Assembly (NCBI GenBank): GCA_025059375.1
Contig: JANXDO010000001.1
Span: 108,575-172,574, forward strand
Reading direction: 5' to 3'
Length of the DNA: 64,000 nt
From: Candidatus Nezhaarchaeota archaeon
Lineage (GTDB): Archaea > Thermoproteota > Methanomethylicia > Nezhaarchaeales > WYZ-LMO8
Numbering within the stretch: the stretch's first letter is position 1; each line of letters starts with the position of its first letter. A program made the translations under genes and the position numbers. Below are positions 26,305-35,793 of the stretch, piece by piece. The notes beneath the pieces were generated by a model. The model worked only from the letters and a program-made list of their open reading frames with translations. It searched no databases and was not told the DNA's origin.

Positions 26305-29298
26305 GTGGAGCAAGCGCAGACAAGGCTCTTTGGAGTGATAGAGGGCAAGACCACGACTAACAGCTTTAAGGTGAAGGTCCTAGCCAACGACGTAGAGAGG
26401 AGCTCCTTTCTTGAAGTCTTTCAAGATGGAGCACCTTACGTATGCAGCATAAAAGAGCTGTACCGAACTGAACGTGGAGTCTACGCAGAATGCTACGTTA
26501 TAGGTCAAGGACCCAAACTACCGTTCACGCCAGGAAGCCCCGTCTACATCGCTAACGAGGATAACGTGAGGAGGGCTCTAAAACTAAGCATAGATCCCTC
26601 AACAGGCCTATACATAGGCAAGTTAAAGGGCTTAAACTGCAAAGTCTGGCTTCCAATAAAGAAGCTTGGAAGGATGTTCATAGTGGGCAAGCCAGGGTCC
26701 GGCAAGTCCTATACGGCTGGTGTGATCATAGAAGAGCTATTAAAGAAAGGTATCTCAGTACTAATAATCGACGTTCACGGAGAGTATTCAAGCCTTAAAG
26801 TGATGGGAGACATTACATCGGACGAGTATGAAGTCTACCCTAGATCTTACTCTGATGTTGTTGTGGAATTCGGGGACCCTAAGGTTAATCCTGGGGTGGA
26901 CGTGCCACTCAATACTCTCGAAACAGCTTCACCTGAAGACATAGTTGTTCCAGGTCAATGCACGATAATAAATCTTAGAGGGCTCTTAAAGGAAGAGCAG
27001 ATATCGTTTACCGCATCAATTCTTGAAAAAGTGTTTCAAGCATTGATGGATGGAAGATTGAAACCATTCTACTGCGTTCTTGATGAGGCTCACAGATTCG
27101 CAGGTCGGGAGAAGGTAAAGTCCACAGATATAGTTAGGAGATTTGCACAAGAAGGTAGAAAATTTGGTGCTGGTTTAATAGTGATAACTCAAAGACCCCA
27201 GCTTTTAGACACTACTGTTAGAGGGCTCGTTGGTACCTGGATAATCCATAGATTGTCAGATCCGAACGATATGAGGATAACTCTCGAGAGCGGGGGGCTT
27301 GATAGGGAATGGGAGAACAAAATTGCATGGCTTGAAAGCGGTGAAGCAGTCATAAGCGGCGAAGCCGTCGAGAAGATACCCATCATGGTTAAGGTAAGAC
27401 CACGCGAAACTAAACATGGAGGGGAGGGCTTTAACCCACTAGACTATGCTGTTAAGGCTGTAGAAGGCATTGCTGCTAAGTCCCTAGAGAAGCTCTCTAA
27501 AACCGTAACCCGCGAGTCAAATAAGCTTCAGAAACAACCATTATCAGCACTAGGTCTCCCCCAAGCCTTCCTTCCAGTGCTCATGGATGAGTCCGAGATC
27601 TTGACAAAAATGAGGTCTCAAGTAGCTGGCTTTGAGGCTGATGTGGTCTCACTTGAGCTAACTTATATGCCAGCACTTTACTGTGAGGTTAAAGCCTATA
27701 TAGAAAGGCAGAATCCTCACATAAAGTACTCTGAATCCATTCGAAGACTCATCCCAGTTGGTATAGAGGTTGGTGAAATAGATTGGGATAGCGTTCAAGC
27801 TTATGGCCTCGAGCTAAAGGACGTGGAGTCGTTAGAGCTCCTAACCTCACCACCACGACCTGGCTTCTATCAGAAGACTTGCTTCAACATATCGGAATCA
27901 AAGGTCATAAAGAGAATTAAGGGGGAGCTATTGGCATACGCTGCATCAAAGTTCACAAGGACTGTGTTCTACAGCGAGGCGCTCGGCAAGTTTTCATTAA
28001 CCGGTGACAGGCACTCCTTCATGTCAGAATGCTTAGAGAAATTAACTGAAATTGAAAAGAGCGAGGAGAGAAACCTTGAAGAGAACCTCACTAAATCCAT
28101 GCTTGAAATAAACAGAGCAATAGATGGGTATAGAGATAGGCTTCAAAAGCTTGGCGAATTATACAACGCTTTAAGGTATGAGTGCGAGAGACTTGAGAAT
28201 CAGCTGAAGGAGGCTAAGAAGCAGAAAAGACCAATACTCAAGCTCCTAAAGCAAGTTGAGTCTATGAGGAAAAGGTTGGATGGCATAAGAGATGAAATGT
28301 TGAAGATAAACACCCAAATAAAAGTGCTTAACGAGAAGAGGAAAAGCCTGGATGATGAGTACAAGAGGAAGCTCAGGGAGGCTAAGCTTAAAATCGAGGA
28401 GCTCAAAAAACTCGACGTAAAATCCATGATAATTCAGCCAGAAGAAGATGAGCTCTCAATACCAGTCTTTCAATTAGTATGGATACCTGTGTACAGGGCT
28501 AAAATGATGGTGACGGGCAGTAAGTTATCGCGAGAGGCTGTGATACAGTGGAATGCTGTCAATGGAGGGGGGTCCTATGGATCATGCTTAATATGTGGCA
28601 TCGAGCTTAGTAATCTAACGAGTCTAGCGGTATGCGATGTATGTCTTCATTTAGTATGTCAACTACATACCACGAGATGCCAAGCATGCGGAGCGCGTGT
28701 ATGCACGAAGGATTCATGGACTTGTGAATCGTGTAAGAAGACACTATGCAGTAAGGAGCCTTCTCTAAGATGCAAACGCTGTGAAGCAATGCTATGTCAG
28801 GAATGTGCCGGGAGGTGCATGAAATGTGGTGATGAAGTCGCCTACTGCTCAGGTCATCTGAGAACTTGTTCCTTATGTAGCTCGACTCTATGTGATGACC
28901 ACTACGAAGCTCATTTAGTTAAGTGTGATTGTTGCTCAAAGATTATGTGTGAATCCACTACACTTAAATGCCATGTATGTTACAAGCTAATGTGTCAAGA
29001 TTGCTTTCGAGTATGCGTTAACTGTAATAGAGTGGTGTGTGATGAGCATAGCTGGACGTGTAAGACTTGTGGACAAACCTTCTGTATAAATGAGAAAAGA
29101 GAGACCTGCTATACGTGTCATGCAGACGTGTGCTCATCACATGCTCATGTTTGTGAGATCTGTGAAAGAACATCGTGTAATGATCATGCTTACAAGTGTT
29201 CCGCTTGTGGTAAGTTATTATGCAAGACCTGCATAGGTGAGATTAGAGGTTTCATCATAAAAAAAGTACTCTGCACTATATGCACCAAAACTAGCTAA
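26305..29298 (+). CDS. HerA/FtsK-type ATPase with coiled coil and a long Cys-rich tail
   Basis: The 997-residue protein has three parts. Residues 1-340 form a HerA-like motor: an N-terminal beta-barrel, Walker A GKPGSGKS (128-135), IIDVHGEYS, Walker B FYCVLDEAH (near 257), and ITQRPQLLD with SDPNDMR. About residues 570-715 are a long charged coiled coil. From about 760 to the end are roughly 47 cysteines with many histidines, arranged as repeated CxxC-x(4-9)-C units like linked B-box or zinc-ribbon fingers. GTG start with GGGGAGG upstream. HerA usually works with the nuclease NurA and Mre11-Rad50, none of which is nearby. Role of the tail is unknown. Confidence 0.85.
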   Translation: MEQAQTRLFGVIEGKTTTNSFKVKVLANDVERSSFLEVFQDGAPYVCSIKELYRTERGVYAECYVIGQGPKLPFTPGSPVYIANEDNVRRALKLSIDPSTGLYIGKLKGLNCKVWLPIKKLGRMFIVGKPGSGKSYTAGVIIEELLKKGISVLIIDVHGEYSSLKVMGDITSDEYEVYPRSYSDVVVEFGDPKVNPGVDVPLNTLETASPEDIVVPGQCTIINLRGLLKEEQISFTASILEKVFQALMDGRLKPFYCVLDEAHRFAGREKVKSTDIVRRFAQEGRKFGAGLIVITQRPQLLDTTVRGLVGTWIIHRLSDPNDMRITLESGGLDREWENKIAWLESGEAVISGEAVEKIPIMVKVRPRETKHGGEGFNPLDYAVKAVEGIAAKSLEKLSKTVTRESNKLQKQPLSALGLPQAFLPVLMDESEILTKMRSQVAGFEADVVSLELTYMPALYCEVKAYIERQNPHIKYSESIRRLIPVGIEVGEIDWDSVQAYGLELKDVESLELLTSPPRPGFYQKTCFNISESKVIKRIKGELLAYAASKFTRTVFYSEALGKFSLTGDRHSFMSECLEKLTEIEKSEERNLEENLTKSMLEINRAIDGYRDRLQKLGELYNALRYECERLENQLKEAKKQKRPILKLLKQVESMRKRLDGIRDEMLKINTQIKVLNEKRKSLDDEYKRKLREAKLKIEELKKLDVKSMIIQPEEDELSIPVFQLVWIPVYRAKMMVTGSKLSREAVIQWNAVNGGGSYGSCLICGIELSNLTSLAVCDVCLHLVCQLHTTRCQACGARVCTKDSWTCESCKKTLCSKEPSLRCKRCEAMLCQECAGRCMKCGDEVAYCSGHLRTCSLCSSTLCDDHYEAHLVKCDCCSKIMCESTTLKCHVCYKLMCQDCFRVCVNCNRVVCDEHSWTCKTCGQTFCINEKRETCYTCHADVCSSHAHVCEICERTSCNDHAYKCSACGKLLCKTCIGEIRGFIIKKVLCTICTKTS

Positions 29299-30077
29299 AC
29301 TCCAAACCTTCTCTGCCTTCTCTGATATGTTCTAATAGCCCTAAGAAGGTCTATGTACCTAAACTCTGGCCAATAGACATCCAAGAAGCAGAGTTCACTG
29401 TACGCTGACTGCCATAGCAAGAAGCCACTAAGTCTCTCTTCACCTGACGTCCTTATAATGAGGTCGGGATGAGGGTTGGGAAGATGAGACGTGTATAAGA
29501 ACCTCTCCAGTAACTCTTCGTTTATATCGTCAGGCCTAAGTTCGCCTTTAACTATAAGACTCGATATCCTCCTTACAGCGTCCACAATCTCAGCCCTACC
29601 TCCGTAAGCTATGGCCACGTTAAGATAATAGTCCGAGTAGTTAGCTGTAGTATCTTCGAGATTCTTTAGAAGCATCTGAATGCTTTGTGGTAAGAGCCAT
29701 AGCCTACCCAGAGCTTTAACTTTAACTCGATACTTATGTAGCCTCTCATCATTCTGGACTTTCATTAACGTTTCCTCTATGACCTTCATTACTGCCCTTA
29801 CCTCTTCAGGCCTCCTTTTAAAGTTCTCGATGGAGAATGCGTACAGCGTAAGCGTCTTGATTCCTAGTTTAAGACACCAATTCAAAAGTTCCTCTACTTT
29901 CTTAGCACCAATTTTGTAACCTTCTTCCAGATCTGCTTTCCTACTCTTAGCCCAACGCCTATTACCATCAAGTATGATGCCTACGTGCTGTGGTAAAGGC
30001 TTATTCTTCACGGCATTCTCAAGCCACTTGGTGTACAACCAGTATATACCGGCTAATTTCAATAGTTTCTCGAGCAA
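29295..30077 (-). CDS. uppS: Cis-prenyltransferase (undecaprenyl/dolichyl diphosphate synthase type)
   Basis: The 260-residue protein contains HVGIILDGNRRWAK (catalytic Asp), TLYAFSIENFKR and DLIIRTSGEERLSGFL, all family hallmarks. It makes long cis-polyprenyl diphosphates that carry glycans for N-glycosylation across the membrane. Start is TTG after AGGTAGG. It lies 25 bases downstream of the Trm112-like gene in the same direction and overlaps the convergent HerA-like gene by 4 bases. Confidence 0.95.
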   Translation of the reverse strand: MLEKLLKLAGIYWLYTKWLENAVKNKPLPQHVGIILDGNRRWAKSRKADLEEGYKIGAKKVEELLNWCLKLGIKTLTLYAFSIENFKRRPEEVRAVMKVIEETLMKVQNDERLHKYRVKVKALGRLWLLPQSIQMLLKNLEDTTANYSDYYLNVAIAYGGRAEIVDAVRRISSLIVKGELRPDDINEELLERFLYTSHLPNPHPDLIIRTSGEERLSGFLLWQSAYSELCFLDVYWPEFRYIDLLRAIRTYQRRQRRFGV

Positions 30078-30102
30078 ATTATCCTACCTTCGCGGGGCAA
30101 TC

Positions 30103-30531
30103 TTACTTCCTTTTGCTCCTCTTTACTACTCCCTCTTTTAAGCTTGCTTCGTTAAAGGGCTTACCCTTCTCAAGAACCTCTCTGGGGAATCTCTCCAACC
30201 ACTTTCTCATGAACTCAAGCTCCTCTTCTGGATCCATGAGGCGCTGATCATCCGGCAGCATGTGGGGTATCTCGTCGATTATAGGGTACCACCTGTAACA
30301 GTTATCACATATAATCAGGCCCTCGATTACCTCCCTTGAAAAACAGTGCAAACAATCATCATCTGATGGGTTTACATCCTTAACCCAACCACCCTTTAAG
30401 GCACAATATAGTGGACATTTTGAGGGCACGCTTTGCGGCCTTTCTCTACTCTCAACGTTGAAGATAATAAGCCGCAATGGAAACTTCTTGCACATTGGGC
30501 AGGCTAATAAGTCCATTAATCTAAGCTTCAA
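30103..30531 (-). CDS. Trm112-like zinc protein
   Basis: The protein has the Trm112 pattern: MKLRLMDLLACPMCKKFPL at the N-terminus, a middle insertion with further cysteines (CPLYC, CLHC), and CDNCYRWYPIIDEIPHMLP, the conserved C-terminal half of the zinc-binding domain. Trm112 is a small activator that stabilises several methyltransferases, among them Trm9-type enzymes. Start TTG 30531 gives the family-typical N-terminus and follows GGGAGG closely; ATG 30543 is the alternative. A Trm9-like partner is at 53322 in this window. It precedes uppS in a likely two-gene operon. Confidence 0.87.
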   Translation of the reverse strand: MKLRLMDLLACPMCKKFPLRLIIFNVESRERPQSVPSKCPLYCALKGGWVKDVNPSDDDCLHCFSREVIEGLIICDNCYRWYPIIDEIPHMLPDDQRLMDPEEELEFMRKWLERFPREVLEKGKPFNEASLKEGVVKRSKRK

Positions 30532-30603
30532 TTTACCTCCCATCCCTTAACACCTTAAATATGCGTGCTCAGCGATATATGTTACTTGCTAAGGTGTCTA
30601 TGA

Positions 30604-31869
30604 ATGGAGATAGCAACGCTCTGTGTCTTCGAAGATGAATGCTACATGAACTTCCTCCCGCTGACCTACACTAAGGCAGTGTACGAACTTGTATGCGGCT
30701 CAAAAACTCTTCTCCAGAGGGCTGTAGAGATCCTCAAACCCCAAAAGGTTGTACTCATCGCACGAGATTACCTTAAGGATAAGATAGCAGAGAGGACAGG
30801 TTTCACTGTTAATGAGGGTGATGTAGAGGGAGATACACTAATAATCAACGGTAGATTGATGCTCGACTCCGAAACCTTGGGAGTATTGGAGAGGTTAAAG
30901 AGAGGAGAAGCCATAATTAACGAGGAGTCTCTGCTAGTAGCGAAACTTGGAGAGGGTGTAGCCCGTGGTGTCATAACAAATAGAATCTTTGAACCAAGAC
31001 TATTTAGGGCTTTGGCGGACGTGACAAAGGCTGAGCTTAAAAGTATTAAGTATTTATGGGACATCATAAAGTTAACACCCATAATGTTGAATGAGATATC
31101 TTCATTGGGGGCGCCTTATAGCGGGAGCGAGATAAAGGTCATCGGGGATCCTAAGATGTTAAGAGTGCTAGGCGACCTACAGGTTGATGGGCCAGTAATA
31201 GCAGATGTTAGGAGGGGCCCCATATGCGTGGAGGGGAAATGTAAGATAGAAGGTTTCACATGGATAGAAGGGCCAACATACATAGGTAGGGATTGCATAA
31301 TTAGGGGGGCCTACATAAGGTCAGGATGTTACATAGGGAGGACGTGTAGAATAGGTGTTGGAAGCGAACTTGAAGAAACGATAATCGAAGGCTTCACAAA
31401 CAAGCAGCACCTAGGATTGATAGCTCGCTCATATATTGGGGAATGGGTCAACATAGGTGCTGGAACTAATAACTCAGACTTAAAAAATACGTATGGAAGC
31501 GTGAGGGTAACCATTGGCGACTCAAAGATTGATACGGGCATGCTGAAGCTTGGTTGCTTCATTAGCGACCACGTAAAGACGAGTATAGGCACCCAAATAT
31601 ATACTGGCAAAACGATAGGTCCGTTCTCTCATGTCCATGGCTTCATATTCGAGGATGTGCCACCATTCACGATATGGGCCAAGAGCTTCGGTGTGGAGCC
31701 TGTTGAGCTCACATTAGAATCAGCAATTGAAACTCAGAAGAGAATGTATGAAAGGAGGGGGATTAGACAGACTGAAGCAGATGTAAAGCTCGTGAAGATG
31801 CTCTTTGAGCTGACAACTAAAGAAAGAATTAAACGGGGGGTTAAGAAGGCCCCCTTCACCTTAGCCTAG
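30604..31869 (+). CDS. GlmU-like sugar-phosphate nucleotidyltransferase with left-handed beta-helix
   Basis: The 421-residue protein has an N-terminal nucleotidyltransferase-like domain (about 1-170) and a C-terminal hexapeptide beta-helix (about 190-360, for example GPICVEGKCKIEG, GPTYIGRDCIIRG and GAGTNNSDLKNTYG). This matches the alternative GlmU family (TIGR03991-like), taken to make UDP-GlcNAc or a related sugar nucleotide. The classical LAAGxGTRM start is absent; instead it begins MEIATLCVFEDECYMNFLPL, as in that family. It may take the product of the phosphohexomutase at 3780. Overlaps the convergent 31866 gene by 4 bases. Confidence 0.82.
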   Translation: MEIATLCVFEDECYMNFLPLTYTKAVYELVCGSKTLLQRAVEILKPQKVVLIARDYLKDKIAERTGFTVNEGDVEGDTLIINGRLMLDSETLGVLERLKRGEAIINEESLLVAKLGEGVARGVITNRIFEPRLFRALADVTKAELKSIKYLWDIIKLTPIMLNEISSLGAPYSGSEIKVIGDPKMLRVLGDLQVDGPVIADVRRGPICVEGKCKIEGFTWIEGPTYIGRDCIIRGAYIRSGCYIGRTCRIGVGSELEETIIEGFTNKQHLGLIARSYIGEWVNIGAGTNNSDLKNTYGSVRVTIGDSKIDTGMLKLGCFISDHVKTSIGTQIYTGKTIGPFSHVHGFIFEDVPPFTIWAKSFGVEPVELTLESAIETQKRMYERRGIRQTEADVKLVKMLFELTTKERIKRGVKKAPFTLA

Positions 31870-32120
31870 CTCATCCCGCTCTGTGACCCGTAATCCTCAA
31901 TAACATCTAGGACGTCATGTATCATACCCTTCCGTACCATCTCCTCGTAGACCCTCCATACGCGCTTTACCGTCAAGTAGGCCGTGTTAAAGCCTTTGTC
32001 TTCAAGCCTAGCCCTAACCTTGTCATAGAAGGACTCGGGCTTTGTGAAAATCTCATCGCTTAGAACTTCCATTATCGTCTCAACAATATCAGAGTTATGA
32101 GGATAGCCCTTCCTCCTCAT
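31866..32120 (-). CDS. Small helical protein co-translated with the radical SAM protein
   Basis: The 84-residue protein looks like a winged-helix or helical bundle (helices at about 8-30, 38-60 and 62-78; FNTAYLTVKRVWRVYEEMVRKG). Its ATG overlaps the radical SAM stop by 4 bases (ATGA), so the two are translated together. Two convergent genes end here with overlap. A DNA-binding or adaptor role is possible; I do not recognise a family. Confidence 0.6.
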   Translation of the reverse strand: MRRKGYPHNSDIVETIMEVLSDEIFTKPESFYDKVRARLEDKGFNTAYLTVKRVWRVYEEMVRKGMIHDVLDVIEDYGSQSGMS

Positions 32121-32878
32121 ATTAACTCCTCTGGAATGCGATTGGGATGATACGCTATCTTGGGGTTTATGCTGCTCCTCTTAAGCCTCTCAACCACGTG
32201 GGGGTACATGAAAACGTACTCTTCCTCCACGTTATCTGGAAGTGCAGGATCTATCTCTGAGAGCCTCTCACGTAACCTCTCAAGACTTTCTCTATCACTA
32301 AATGATAGCATTACGGCTGGATGGCAGGAAACGCCGTAATCAAGTAGGTTCTTTAGAGCTTGAAGTTGAAGATTGAACTGCTCACGTAGTGCACCAGTCA
32401 ATAGTGAGAATTCTTCTTCGCATGTACCCTTAAGTGATACCCTAACGTGTACCGTGCTAAACTTTGATAGGGCTTGCGCATAGCTCTTATCGTTCCCAAT
32501 AAGTATACCGTTAGTCTCAAGAATAAAATTAAATAAGCCATCGCCTTCAACTAGCTCCAAGACCTTCAGCAGATGATCTCTACCTATAGTCGGCTCATTG
32601 CCACTAATTCGAACTTGTTTGTACCCTTGCTTCAAAGCGCAGTTCTTAAGTGCGCTATAGATCTGGCTTGGAGTATAGAAGTTGCCTATTTTATCAGGGT
32701 TATCACGAGGAGCTCCACTCCAACAGAAAACGCACTTTAAATTACATCCACAACAGTCAGCCGTCGCTATCCCTCCATACCACATACCCCCTCTTGCAAC
32801 CCTATAGTACTTCCTGCTCATGCCTCTAACGACAACCCTCTCGATTGCCTCTGACAACTTTAATGCATCAAAAGGCAT
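32117..32878 (-). CDS. Radical SAM protein, substrate unknown
   Basis: The radical SAM cluster motif is CNLKCVFC (CxxxCxxC), preceded by two more cysteines (DCCGC). Further on are RISGNEPTIGRDHL (the GGEP-like SAM site) and FILETNGILIG. This layout is that of AdoMet radical proteins such as PflA-like activases or archaeal proteins of the MiaB-free group. I place the start at ATG 32878, preceded by GGTGATA; GTG 32887 is also possible. It is divergent from the glycosylase at 32911 and coupled to the small helical protein. Function unknown. Confidence 0.82.
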   Translation of the reverse strand: MPFDALKLSEAIERVVVRGMSRKYYRVARGGMWYGGIATADCCGCNLKCVFCWSGAPRDNPDKIGNFYTPSQIYSALKNCALKQGYKQVRISGNEPTIGRDHLLKVLELVEGDGLFNFILETNGILIGNDKSYAQALSKFSTVHVRVSLKGTCEEEFSLLTGALREQFNLQLQALKNLLDYGVSCHPAVMLSFSDRESLERLRERLSEIDPALPDNVEEEYVFMYPHVVERLKRSSINPKIAYHPNRIPEELI

Positions 32879-32910
32879 TATCACCACAGTTAAAACTTAG
32901 AGAGGTGGTA

Positions 32911-33882
32911 ATGAATTTTGTGAAGCTACACTTCAAAGTCGATGATGTACGAGACTACAATCTTGATCTCACGCTTAAACCATCATTCGTCTCGGCGCTC
33001 TACAGCAAAGAGGAGGAGCTATACTGGGTTAAGTGTGCAGGTCTATATGCAGACGCGTTGTCACTCAAACAGAGAGGTGGCAGTCTCGAGGTCTGCGTGG
33101 AGCGTGAGGTTGACAATAAAGTCTACGAAGCCATTCTTTGTGAGTCAGGGTTATGGGATGAGAAACCATCATCCAGAATCTCTAGGTTAAGTGGTGCGCT
33201 AATGGAGCAGGTTAAAGCTCTCTCCGAGCTTTTTCCTGGAGTTAGACTCTCAATAGCTCCACACGACTTTAACTGCGTGTTCATGACTGTAATCCTATCG
33301 AAAAGAACTAACTACGAGGTGTTCGTGCGTAAGTGGGTAAAGATGCTTTGGAGCAGGTGGCGCTGTAGGCTCGACATCATAGCTAGTCTTCAGCCTGATG
33401 ACATTAAAACCATTGCAACTAGCTATCAGTTAGTGGACTTAGTTAGAGTGTTAAGGGACTATGTGAGAGCAAGCCGTCGAGATGAGGGTGTGGAGGAGAC
33501 TAGGCGGCTGCTCATGTCATGTTGGGGCATTGGACCAAAGATAGCTGACGCCACCTTACTTTTCACGACTAAGTCTCCATGGATAGTTCCATGTGATACC
33601 CACCTTCAAAGGGTATCTAAAAGGCTTGGGTGGATAGAGAATGATACTAGGCTGCCAACAAAAAGTCTATGCTTAACCTATTATTGCGATGAATGTGTTG
33701 ACAAGTACGGTTCATGCTTAAGTACAGTTATTAAAGAACTTTTCCCAGGCTTTGGAGGATGGGTTCAAACAATGATTTACCTCTTTGGGTCCTCAATATG
33801 CACGAGCCGTAAGCCTAAATGTAGTCTATGCCATCCAACATTAAGGGAGTACTGCAGGGAGGCACGTAAGCAGTTAATGTAA
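32911..33882 (+). CDS. HhH-GPD DNA glycosylase/lyase with iron-sulfur cluster
   Basis: The protein has an N-terminal OGG/AlkA-like beta domain and a helix-hairpin-helix domain with GIGPKIADATLLF (catalytic Lys position of the bifunctional lyases) and PCDTHLQRVSKRLG (catalytic Asp). The C-terminal CTSRKPKCSLC plus a last cysteine (spacing 6-2-7) suggests a [4Fe-4S] cluster like that of endonuclease III. It would remove damaged bases, perhaps 8-oxoguanine. I start at ATG 32911 with GAGGTGG upstream; an upstream ATG at 32845 would overlap the divergent radical SAM gene. Confidence 0.88.
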   Translation: MNFVKLHFKVDDVRDYNLDLTLKPSFVSALYSKEEELYWVKCAGLYADALSLKQRGGSLEVCVEREVDNKVYEAILCESGLWDEKPSSRISRLSGALMEQVKALSELFPGVRLSIAPHDFNCVFMTVILSKRTNYEVFVRKWVKMLWSRWRCRLDIIASLQPDDIKTIATSYQLVDLVRVLRDYVRASRRDEGVEETRRLLMSCWGIGPKIADATLLFTTKSPWIVPCDTHLQRVSKRLGWIENDTRLPTKSLCLTYYCDECVDKYGSCLSTVIKELFPGFGGWVQTMIYLFGSSICTSRKPKCSLCHPTLREYCREARKQLM

Positions 33883-33992
33883 AGAGTCTATGTTTAACTA
33901 CGATAGTGCCTCTACGCCACATTAAAGCAGAGTGGATTAAGATTCTTTGCTTAAAGTCTTGCTGGAGATACCGCTCAATGGACTTGGACGCA

Positions 33993-35390
33993 TCACGTAA
34001 TTAGCATAGTCTTAGCTATCATGAAGTATGTCAAGACCGTCACTATATCCCCCAAGCTAGTCACTACGGGTGCTGATGCTACTGCTGGGTCTACTTTTAG
34101 CTTAGCTAATAGCATTGGTAGTAGTGCACCGGTGATATCAGCCACGTAACATGACATGGTTAGAGCCACCGAAACAACTACTGCTATCTCTATGGCATAG
34201 CTTACATCTCTTAGTGACACGAACGGTATGATAAAGCCTATACTAAAAGCTAGAGGGGCTAAGAGTAGAAGCATAAACGTCGTTGCTAAGAACTCTTTAA
34301 GTGTCACCCTAACCGCATCACTCCTAGACAGCTTAACTTCACCAGTAACAAGCCCTCTAAGTATTAGTGCTGTTGCTTGCGAGCCAATGTTACCAGAGTT
34401 ATCTGCAAGCATGGGCATGAATGCAGCTAGAATGGCTACGCTTTGTATAACCCCCTCAAACGTGGCCACAATGCCCCCCGTAATAATGTTTACCAAGTAA
34501 AGGTAAATCAGCATGGGGGCTCTTCGAACTGCGAGCTTAAGTGGGTTAGTAACTATGTAGCTACCGCGGATAACCTTAAGAATGCCACCGTACTTTAGAA
34601 GATCTTCAGTATGCTCGCTAACAACCACATCAAGTAAATCATCTAGAGACACTACTCCTAGAAACCTTCCATTAAGATCCACAACAGGCACCTCCATAAG
34701 GTCATAAGCCATAGCCATTTTAGCTGCCTCCTCTCTATCCCTGAACGGATCTATGTACATACCGACTCTCTCAACACAATCCTTAAGCTTGGCAGTTCTT
34801 GGCTTTGTTAATAGCGTCTTCACGTCTATGTAACCGACAAGCCTCTTATCGCCATTGACAACGTAAACATAGTTGTGTTTGTCATATAGCCCAAGCTTTG
34901 TCTTTTGAATGTAAGCATCTATGGCCTCTTCAACAGTTAAATGCTCTTCAAAGATGGGCACCTGCGTAGTCATTATGCCTCCAACACTTTCGGGTGGGAA
35001 CTTCATGACCTTGGCAACCTCCGTTGAAAGCTCGTGAGGAAGAACCTTCAGTATCTCTGTTCTGATCTTGGGTGGTAGCTTGCATAAGACGTCTGCAACC
35101 TCATCCACTGGCAACCTCACCAGCATCTCAACCATGTCGTCGATGCCCTTAACCGATGCAAGCTCGTAGACGATGTCATCGGGTAAACGAGCTAAGACCT
35201 CTACAAGGTTCTCAAGACTAGAGACTGTAAATATCTTCAGCCTATCCTCTTCATTAAGTCTCAGGATAACATCCATAGCCTTGGGAGGATCGAGAGACTC
35301 AAAGATCTTAATGGCTTCGGATACCTCCTCGCTCCTAATCTTTTCAACGATAGCATCTATAGCCTTCATGGAGTCACTTGACGGACCCAT
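33993..35390 (-). CDS. mgtE: Magnesium transporter MgtE
   Basis: The 465-residue protein has the standard MgtE layout: an N-terminal helical superhelix (about 1-140), two CBS domains (about 150-275), and a membrane part with five helices (about 300-460) including the conserved ADNSGNIGSQATALILRGL. The cytoplasmic part senses Mg2+ and gates the channel. Position shows no operon partner. The upstream region 35391-35661 is long for an archaeal gene, but I see no clear magnesium-sensing element in it. Confidence 0.95.
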   Translation of the reverse strand: MGPSSDSMKAIDAIVEKIRSEEVSEAIKIFESLDPPKAMDVILRLNEEDRLKIFTVSSLENLVEVLARLPDDIVYELASVKGIDDMVEMLVRLPVDEVADVLCKLPPKIRTEILKVLPHELSTEVAKVMKFPPESVGGIMTTQVPIFEEHLTVEEAIDAYIQKTKLGLYDKHNYVYVVNGDKRLVGYIDVKTLLTKPRTAKLKDCVERVGMYIDPFRDREEAAKMAMAYDLMEVPVVDLNGRFLGVVSLDDLLDVVVSEHTEDLLKYGGILKVIRGSYIVTNPLKLAVRRAPMLIYLYLVNIITGGIVATFEGVIQSVAILAAFMPMLADNSGNIGSQATALILRGLVTGEVKLSRSDAVRVTLKEFLATTFMLLLLAPLAFSIGFIIPFVSLRDVSYAIEIAVVVSVALTMSCYVADITGALLPMLLAKLKVDPAVASAPVVTSLGDIVTVLTYFMIAKTMLIT

Positions 35391-35575
35391 GTCAACACCT
35401 CATTAAGAATAAGTCTATGACGAGTTAAATAGGTTGTTGAATGCCCTCATCATTAAATCTAAAACACCTCAACTGTAAACGCTCATAGCAGCTGAATGGA
35501 TGGTTTAATTTAGCTCGCTGAATTAGGTTTCTCCCATGGCTGACACTAAGAATGGCATGAGCCATACATCAGGTC

Positions 35576-35583
35576 TTTATAAG
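35576..35583 (+). promoter_or_regulatory. TATA box upstream of the micro-ORF and tRNA-binding gene
   Basis: TTTATAAG sits 79-86 bases before the ATG at 35662. The expected transcription start is near 35607, giving a leader of about 55 bases. Confidence 0.45.
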
Positions 35584-35661
35584 TAAAAGCATGATCAATA
35601 CTTGGCAGTACTAAGATCCTGTAGCAAGCAGTTTAACATTTAGAGGTAAGTGGTTGAGCTT

Positions 35662-35793
35662 ATGGAGTGGAACTATGAGCACACCACAAACTTTAATGAA
35701 CTCTTTAGACTCAGCGCCTCTAATCGATTTAGCGCCCTATTCGACTCTATCCTCACGTCAGCATCAGCACAAAATCTAAAAATAAGAGTTTAG
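35662..35793 (+). CDS. Possible 43-residue micro-ORF
   Basis: ATG at 35662 opens MEWNYEHTTNFNELF and the frame closes with TAG at 35791. AGAGGT lies about 14 bases upstream. It is preceded by a TATA box and followed by the tRNA-binding gene 21 bases on. The composition is ordinary; no family is recognised. It may be a chance frame or an RNA leader. Confidence 0.25.
   Translation: MEWNYEHTTNFNELFRLSASNRFSALFDSILTSASAQNLKIRV

Noticed and set aside
34000-35660. Magnesium riboswitch before mgtE
   Set aside because: The long upstream region holds no recognisable M-box features, and these are bacterial.
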